Positions 59,469-64,000 of a stretch of 64,000 bases of DNA are shown piece by piece (position 1 is the stretch's first letter; each line of letters starts with the position of its first letter). This stretch comes from an uncultured Alcaligenaceae bacterium (GTDB lineage Bacteria > Pseudomonadota > Gammaproteobacteria > Burkholderiales > Burkholderiaceae_B). The translations under genes and the position numbers were made by a program. The notes under the pieces are model-generated. The model did no database searches. It saw only the letters and a list, made by a program, of their open reading frames with translations, and was not told where the DNA came from. Location of the stretch: the NCBI GenBank assembly GCA_937908115.1, contig CALEQZ010000004.1, positions 1-64,000 of the forward strand. The letters are read 5' to 3'.

Positions 59469-60773
59469 ATGAAAAGACGCTTCGTTTTGCTGGCCCTGGC
59501 CGGCCTGGCAGCCTGCTCCACTCCGCCCTCGCCGGGGCCCGTCACGCAGGCTCCCCCAGGCGAACAGCCCGCGCCGCCGCCGTCGATCACCGAAGGGCCG
59601 TTGGTCGTGCCGCCGCTGTCGACCATGGTCGACGGGCCGCCTCGCCAACTGGCCGGGCGCTACGTGAAGGCGGCCTGGGACAGCCTACCCGGTTGGCGCG
59701 ACGATGACCTGGCCACGTTCTGGCGGGCTTTCGTCAACAACTGCAAGGGGCTGATGCGCCCCGTATCGGGGGTGCTGACCGCGCCGGCGCGTGCCACGCC
59801 CGTGGCCTGGCAGCCCGTTTGCGCCGCGGCCGCGGACCCGGCGCGTGCACCGGTGGCCAGCGACCCGGCGGCAATACGCCGCTTCCTGCAGACGCACCTG
59901 CAGCCGTGGCGCGTCGCCCAGCCCGACGGCGCGGCGGCCACCGGCTTGGTCACGGGCTATTACGAGCCGCTGGTGCGCGGCTCGCGCCGCCAAGGCGGCA
60001 TTTATCAATGGCCGCTGTACGCCGTGCCCGACGACCTGCTGACCATAGACCTGGGCATGGTCTATCCGGAACTGGCCGGCAAGCGCGTGCGCGGCAAGCT
60101 GCAGGGCCGCCGCGTCGTGCCCTACGATACACGCGCCGAGCTCGAGGCGCCGGGCCGGCGCCCGCGCGCGCTGGTGTGGCTGGATGATCCGGTCGACGCG
60201 TTTTTCCTGCAGGTGCAGGGCTCGGGCCGGGTGCTGCTGACCGACGGGCCGGAGGCGGGCACGACGGTGCGCATGGCCTACGCCGACCACAACGGTTGGC
60301 CCTACGTATCGATCGGCCGCTGGCTGGCCGACCAGGGCGAGCTGCCGTTGGCGCAGGCGTCGATGGAAAACATCCGCTTGTGGGCGCGCAACAATCCGCA
60401 GCGCGTGCCGGAGATGCTCGCCGCCAATCCGGCCATGGTGTTTTTCCGGGAGGAGGCGGTGACCGATCCCGAGGCTGGCCCGCGCGGCGCCTACGGACTG
60501 CCGCTGACGAGCGAGCGTTCCATCGCCGTGGATGCCACCTTCGTGCCGCTGGGTGCGCCGGTTTTCCTGTCTACGACTTGGCCGGCGTCGGACCGTCCGC
60601 TGAACCGGTTCGTGTTTGCCCAGGACACCGGCGCGGCCATCAAGGGCGCGGGCCGTGCCGACTTCTTCTGGGGCTTCGGCGACCGGGCCGGTGCGCTGGC
60701 CGGCCGGATGAAGCAGCGCGGCCAGATGTGGGTGCTCTGGCCCAAGCAGGCGGGCGCGCCCAGCGCAAGGTGA
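59469..60773 (+). CDS. mltA: membrane-bound lytic murein transglycosylase A
   Basis: The 434-residue outer-membrane lipoprotein starts MKRRFVLLALAGLAACSTPP with a lipobox (LAAC). The MltA domain contains VTGYYEPLVRGSRRQGG, and the 3D domain has GAYGLPLTSERSIAVDATFV and the catalytic aspartate region FAQDTGAAIKGAGRADFFWG. It cleaves peptidoglycan to anhydro-muropeptides. It starts 20 bases after apaG, and the UbiH-type gene starts 4 bases after its stop. Confidence 0.95.
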   Translation: MKRRFVLLALAGLAACSTPPSPGPVTQAPPGEQPAPPPSITEGPLVVPPLSTMVDGPPRQLAGRYVKAAWDSLPGWRDDDLATFWRAFVNNCKGLMRPVSGVLTAPARATPVAWQPVCAAAADPARAPVASDPAAIRRFLQTHLQPWRVAQPDGAAATGLVTGYYEPLVRGSRRQGGIYQWPLYAVPDDLLTIDLGMVYPELAGKRVRGKLQGRRVVPYDTRAELEAPGRRPRALVWLDDPVDAFFLQVQGSGRVLLTDGPEAGTTVRMAYADHNGWPYVSIGRWLADQGELPLAQASMENIRLWARNNPQRVPEMLAANPAMVFFREEAVTDPEAGPRGAYGLPLTSERSIAVDATFVPLGAPVFLSTTWPASDRPLNRFVFAQDTGAAIKGAGRADFFWGFGDRAGALAGRMKQRGQMWVLWPKQAGAPSAR

Positions 60774-60777
60774 CGCC

Positions 60778-61947
60778 ATGACGACGGCTGCGATCATCGT
60801 CTGCGGAACCGGCATCGCCGGCTTGGCTACGGCCCTGGCGCTGGCCCGGCGGGGCCAGCCGGTCAGCCTGCTCGGGCCGCGGCGCGTGATTGCGCCGGCC
60901 GTGGCCGACGAATACTGCCCGCGCGTCTACGCCATCTCGCCGGCAAGCCAGGCCTTCCTGTACGAACTGGGCGTATGGGAAGCACTACCCGAGGCGCGCA
61001 TGGCCGCGGTGCAAGCCATGGATATACGCGGCGACGGCCGCGGCCGCGTCGACCTGCACGCCTGGCAGGCCGCGCGCAGCGAGCTTGCCTGGATCGTCGA
61101 GTCATCCGAGCTCGAGCGCGCGTTGGCGCAGGCCGTGCGCGTGATGGGTATTGCGTGGCTGGACGATCGCCTGGCCGGTTACGAGAACGGCATTTTGCAT
61201 ACCGAGGGCGGGGCCCGGCTGCACCCGTCGCTGGCCGTGGCCGCCGACGGGGCGGCGTCGCCGCTGCGCACGGCGGCCGGCCTGCGCGTGGATTCCCGGC
61301 CTTACGGGGCGATCGGGCTGGTCGCGCACCTGGATGCCGAACGCCCCCACGGCGGCACCGCTTTCCAATGGTTTGGCGCCGATGGCGTGCTGGCACTGCT
61401 GCCGATGCCTGACACGGCGCGTGGCGCGCAGGTGTCCATGGTCTGGTCCATGAAAGCGCAGCCGGCCCAGGCACTGCTGGCATTGCCGCCCGGGCAGCAG
61501 GCCGAAGCGCTGGCGCAGCGGCTGCGCCAGGCCACCGAGGGGTGCCTCGGGGCGCTTGCGCCGCGCACGACGCTACTGGGGTTTGCGCTGACGCTGGACA
61601 TCTCGCCCATGATCGCGCCGGGCCTGGCGCTGGTGGGCGATGCGGCGCACCGCATCCATCCACTGGCCGGCCAGGGACTGAACCTGGGGCTGGGCGATGC
61701 GCAGGCGCTGGCCGAGACGGTGGCCGCGCGCGAGCCCTGGCGCGAGCCTGGGGATCCGGCCATTTTGCGCCGCTACCGCCGCCGCCGCGCGCAGCCGGTG
61801 CTGGAAATGCGCCTGGCTACCGACGGGCTGCATCGGCTGTTCGACGCGGCCTGGGCGCCGTTGGGATGGCTGCGCAATGCCGGCATGCAATGGGTCAACG
61901 GATTGCCCGGGTTGAAGCGCCAGCTGATCGCGAGGGCGTCGCAATGA
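60778..61947 (+). CDS. UbiH/UbiF/Coq6-family FAD monooxygenase
   Basis: The 389-residue flavoprotein has the dinucleotide fold CGTGIAGLATALALARRG, the middle motif around VAADGAASPLR and the FAD ribityl motif ALVGDAAHRIHPLAGQGLN. Family members hydroxylate the ubiquinone ring; which position is served here cannot be told. It overlaps or nearly abuts the dsbC start and follows mltA by 4 bases, so these genes form an operon. Confidence 0.88.
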   Translation: MTTAAIIVCGTGIAGLATALALARRGQPVSLLGPRRVIAPAVADEYCPRVYAISPASQAFLYELGVWEALPEARMAAVQAMDIRGDGRGRVDLHAWQAARSELAWIVESSELERALAQAVRVMGIAWLDDRLAGYENGILHTEGGARLHPSLAVAADGAASPLRTAAGLRVDSRPYGAIGLVAHLDAERPHGGTAFQWFGADGVLALLPMPDTARGAQVSMVWSMKAQPAQALLALPPGQQAEALAQRLRQATEGCLGALAPRTTLLGFALTLDISPMIAPGLALVGDAAHRIHPLAGQGLNLGLGDAQALAETVAAREPWREPGDPAILRRYRRRRAQPVLEMRLATDGLHRLFDAAWAPLGWLRNAGMQWVNGLPGLKRQLIARASQ

Positions 61948-61958
61948 AGGAGTCGACC

Positions 61959-62798
61959 ATGATGATTGACGGCATCGTCGCGTGGGCACTGCGCGCAGCG
62001 GCCCTGGCCCTGGCGTTGGCTGCCGCGGCCGTCCACGCCCAGGCGCCGGACAAAACGTATTCGACCACCGGTGCAGGCGCGGCCGGCGCCGGGCAGCGGG
62101 GCGACGGCAAGGCTGCCGCGGGCGCCCCTGCGCGCGTGCTGTCCACCGGCGACGCGTACCGCAATGATCCCGAGCTGCGCGACGTGGCGGACCGCTTTAG
62201 CGCGCGGTTCGACGGCGTGCCGGTCGTGGCGGTGCGGCGCACGCCCTTCGGTTTGTTCGAAGTGCAGATTGGGATGGACCTGCTGTATACCGACGCGCAG
62301 GTGTCCTACGTGCTGGATGGGCGGTTGATCGACGCCCAGTCCCGGCGCGACCTGACGCGCGAGCGCCAGGAGGCGGTATCGGCCGTGCCCCTCGATTCGC
62401 TGCCCCTGCACTTGGCGGTCAAGCAGGTGCGCGGCGACGGCAAGCGGCGGCTGGCCATTTTCGAAGACCCGAATTGCGGGTACTGCAAGCAGTTGCGCCG
62501 CACGCTGGCCCAGGTTGATGACGTAACGATCTATACCTTCCTTTATCCTATTCTTTCGCCCGATTCGCACGAGAAGGCCCGCGACGTCTGGTGCGCCGAC
62601 GATCCATCGGCGGCTTGGGATGCGTGGATGCTGCAGGGCAAGGCGCCACCGCGCAAGCAATGCAGCACCCCCGTGGACGAAGTGCTGGCACTCGGCCAGC
62701 AATTGATGGTGCGCGGCACGCCCACCCTGTTTTTTGCCGACGGTTCGCGCGTCAGCGGCGCCATCCCGCTGGACATGCTGCAGGCGCGGCTGCGCTGA
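61959..62798 (+). CDS. dsbC: thiol:disulfide interchange protein DsbC
   Basis: DsbC isomerises wrong disulfides in the periplasm. The 279-residue product has a signal peptide (ending AAAAVHAQ), an unusual Gly/Ala-rich linker, a dimerisation domain (VVAVRRTPFGLFEVQIG) and a thioredoxin domain with C173-GYC (CGYC) and the cis-proline in VRGTPTLFF. A second cysteine pair (VWCADD ... KQCSTP) is typical. ATG 61959 with AGGAG 7 bases before is preferred to ATG 61944, which overlaps the upstream stop. Confidence 0.93.
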   Translation: MMIDGIVAWALRAAALALALAAAAVHAQAPDKTYSTTGAGAAGAGQRGDGKAAAGAPARVLSTGDAYRNDPELRDVADRFSARFDGVPVVAVRRTPFGLFEVQIGMDLLYTDAQVSYVLDGRLIDAQSRRDLTRERQEAVSAVPLDSLPLHLAVKQVRGDGKRRLAIFEDPNCGYCKQLRRTLAQVDDVTIYTFLYPILSPDSHEKARDVWCADDPSAAWDAWMLQGKAPPRKQCSTPVDEVLALGQQLMVRGTPTLFFADGSRVSGAIPLDMLQARLR

Positions 62799-62866
62799 GG
62801 CGCCAGCCGGCCGGCTATGCCGGCCGCGGCAGCATTTATCGACATCTAGGCTGAAAAGGAACCTTC

Positions 62867-63061
62867 ATGCGCTTGATACTGGCCCTGCTCTTGCCTTGGC
62901 TGCAATTTTTCACGATCGGCCGGCCGTTTGCCGGCATCATCTGTCTGATCCTGCAGCTGACCGTGATCGGCTGGGTGCCTGCGGCCATTTGGTCGGTGTA
63001 CGCGCTGAGCCAGTACAAGACTGACAAGAAGATCGAAAAAGCCCTGGGCGGGCGGACCTGA
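62867..63061 (+). CDS. Pmp3/YqaE-family small membrane peptide
   Basis: The 64-residue peptide has two hydrophobic segments (about 3-20 and 23-47) and a charged tail (KTDKKIEKALGGRT). It resembles the UPF0057/Pmp3 group, small membrane proteins linked to salt or cold stress in yeast and plants. AAAAGGAA lies before the ATG. It follows dsbC by 68 bases. No direct functional evidence. Confidence 0.72.
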   Translation: MRLILALLLPWLQFFTIGRPFAGIICLILQLTVIGWVPAAIWSVYALSQYKTDKKIEKALGGRT

Positions 63062-63100
63062 TCGCGCAGGATGCCGCGCCTGCCCGGAACGCGCCCCGCC

Positions 63101-64000
63101 ATGCCACCGCTTTTTCCGCCCCACCTCGTCGCCCGCTGGCTGCTCGTGCTGGTGCTGTTGGCCGGCGCGTATTTCTTCAGTGGTTTTCTCGTGCCGGTCC
63201 TGGCCGCGCTCATCATCGGGCTGGCCAGCTGGCCGCTGTACAAGCGCTGGCACCGCCTGTGTGGCGGGCGCGACATCCTGGCAGCCGGCACGGCGATGCT
63301 GGCCATTGTCGTGGTCCTCATCGTGCCGCTGTCCATGGCGCTTTCCTATGCGATCAAGGAAGCGAGCACCTTCATCGGCTGGCTGCTCAACGCCAACCGT
63401 TATGGCGTACCCGTGCCGACGTGGATCACCTCGCTGCCGGTGGTCGGTCCGCGGCTCGGGCAGTACTGGGCCGAATACTTGAGCGAGCCGCACGCGCTGG
63501 GCGCCTACATCGAGCTGATCAGCGGCCAGCACCTGGGCAATATCTACCGGATGGTGCTCTCGGCCACCAGCAACGCCTTTCACCTGCTGCTGACGCTGTT
63601 GTTCATGCTGATCACGCTGTTCTTCATCTACAAGGATGGCGAGCGCATGGTCGGCCAGCTGGACCTGGTCGGCGAACGTATTCTGCCCGGGCGCTGGATG
63701 CGCGTCTCGCGCGTGGTGCCCGCGACGATCAGCGCCACCGTCACGGGCATGGGGCTGATCGCCGCCGGCGAAGGCGTCGTGCTCGGGCTGGCCTATTGGA
63801 TAGCGGGGGTGCCTTCGCCGGCGCTGCTGGGTGTGGTGACCGGTTTCATGGCCCTGATACCGGGTGGCGCGCCGCTGTCCTTTACCTTGGTGTCGCTTTA
63901 CCTGATCGGTTCGGGCAACCCGATCGCCGGCTTGGGATTGTTTGCCTGGGGCTCGGTGGAGCTATTCATCGTCGACAAGACACTGCGGCCGCGGCTGGTG
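63101..64000 (+). CDS. AI-2E/PerM-family transporter (cut by window end)
   Basis: The first 300 codons of a polytopic membrane protein of the AI-2E transporter (PerM, YdiK) family run off the window. Visible features are an N-terminal hydrophobic pair (LLVLVLLAGAYFFSGFLVPV), LLTLLFMLITLFFIYKDGE and the conserved GFMALIPGGAPLSF near residue 250. Family members export autoinducer-2 or act as Na+/H+ antiporters. The start may instead be ATG 63071 in the same frame. Confidence 0.88.
   Translation, partial: MPPLFPPHLVARWLLVLVLLAGAYFFSGFLVPVLAALIIGLASWPLYKRWHRLCGGRDILAAGTAMLAIVVVLIVPLSMALSYAIKEASTFIGWLLNANRYGVPVPTWITSLPVVGPRLGQYWAEYLSEPHALGAYIELISGQHLGNIYRMVLSATSNAFHLLLTLLFMLITLFFIYKDGERMVGQLDLVGERILPGRWMRVSRVVPATISATVTGMGLIAAGEGVVLGLAYWIAGVPSPALLGVVTGFMALIPGGAPLSFTLVSLYLIGSGNPIAGLGLFAWGSVELFIVDKTLRPRLV

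Overview
The window is GC-rich chromosomal DNA from a betaproteobacterium, almost certainly a Bordetella or a very close Alcaligenaceae relative. Evidence: six genes or remnants of the periplasmic Bug/TctC solute-receptor family that is hugely expanded in Bordetella, betaproteobacterial gene orders (rpe-gph-trpE with apaG divergent; two LpxL-type acyltransferases next to metK and dapF; SAH riboswitch-ahcY-metF; hslVU-dksA), and a zinc-less type DksA. No IS element, prophage, CRISPR, rRNA or tRNA gene was seen. The species call is inference from gene content.

Layout. 0.4-1.4 kb: lipA. 1.4-10.7 kb: accessory catabolic genes (PhyH dioxygenase, DAD-like cupin, a 5'-truncated Bug remnant, two SDR dehydrogenases, IclR regulator, DapA-type lyase, amidase plus Bug with a divergent LysR). 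10.7-15.6 kb: a CusF-like periplasmic protein, then a minus-strand housekeeping block: zur-like regulator, CobW/COG0523 GTPase, dksA, hslV, hslU. 15.7-24.2 kb: a coherent but uncharacterised catabolic island: cysteine hydrolase, amidase, Bug, CoA-transferase and CitE-like lyase on the minus strand, and LysR, AtuA (DUF1446) and DUF4387 on the plus strand. 24.2-26.5 kb: a nitric-oxide module: NsrR-type operator, group 3 truncated haemoglobin, NnrS, NsrR. 26.5-31 kb: xerC, DUF484, dapF and two LpxL-type acyltransferases. 31-36 kb: metK, then Bug and RraA-type aldolase with a divergent GntR, then a haloacetate-dehalogenase-like hydrolase and DUF1289. 36.4-39.3 kb: SAH riboswitch, ahcY, a small membrane protein and metF. 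39.4-48.8 kb: Bug, 5-formyl-THF cyclo-ligase, Slt-type transglycosylase, cca, MidA-type methyltransferase, RhlE-type helicase, ung, HIT protein. 48.8-59 kb: the trp region. 59-64 kb: apaG, mltA, UbiH-type monooxygenase, DsbC, a Pmp3-like peptide and a PerM-type transporter cut by the window end.

Most striking is the trp region. The usual rpe-gph-trpE-trpG-trpD-trpC order is split: a LysR / CoA-transferase / citryl-CoA-lyase-like / Bug cluster, mostly on the opposite strand, lies between trpE and trpG. Each half of the split operon has its own Trp-codon-rich leader peptide followed by competing hairpins: one reading ...RWRWWR... before trpE and one reading ...RWWWR... before trpGDC. This looks like two separate transcription attenuators that keep both halves under tryptophan control.

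The catabolic modules share one logic: a Bug periplasmic receptor, one to three enzymes (amidase, CoA-transferase, HpcH/CitE or citrate-synthase-like lyase, RraA aldolase) and a divergent LysR or GntR regulator with an inverted repeat in the shared promoter. The substrates cannot be read from the sequence. The 15.7-24.2 kb island and the cluster inside the trp operon are the best candidates for undescribed acid-degradation pathways.
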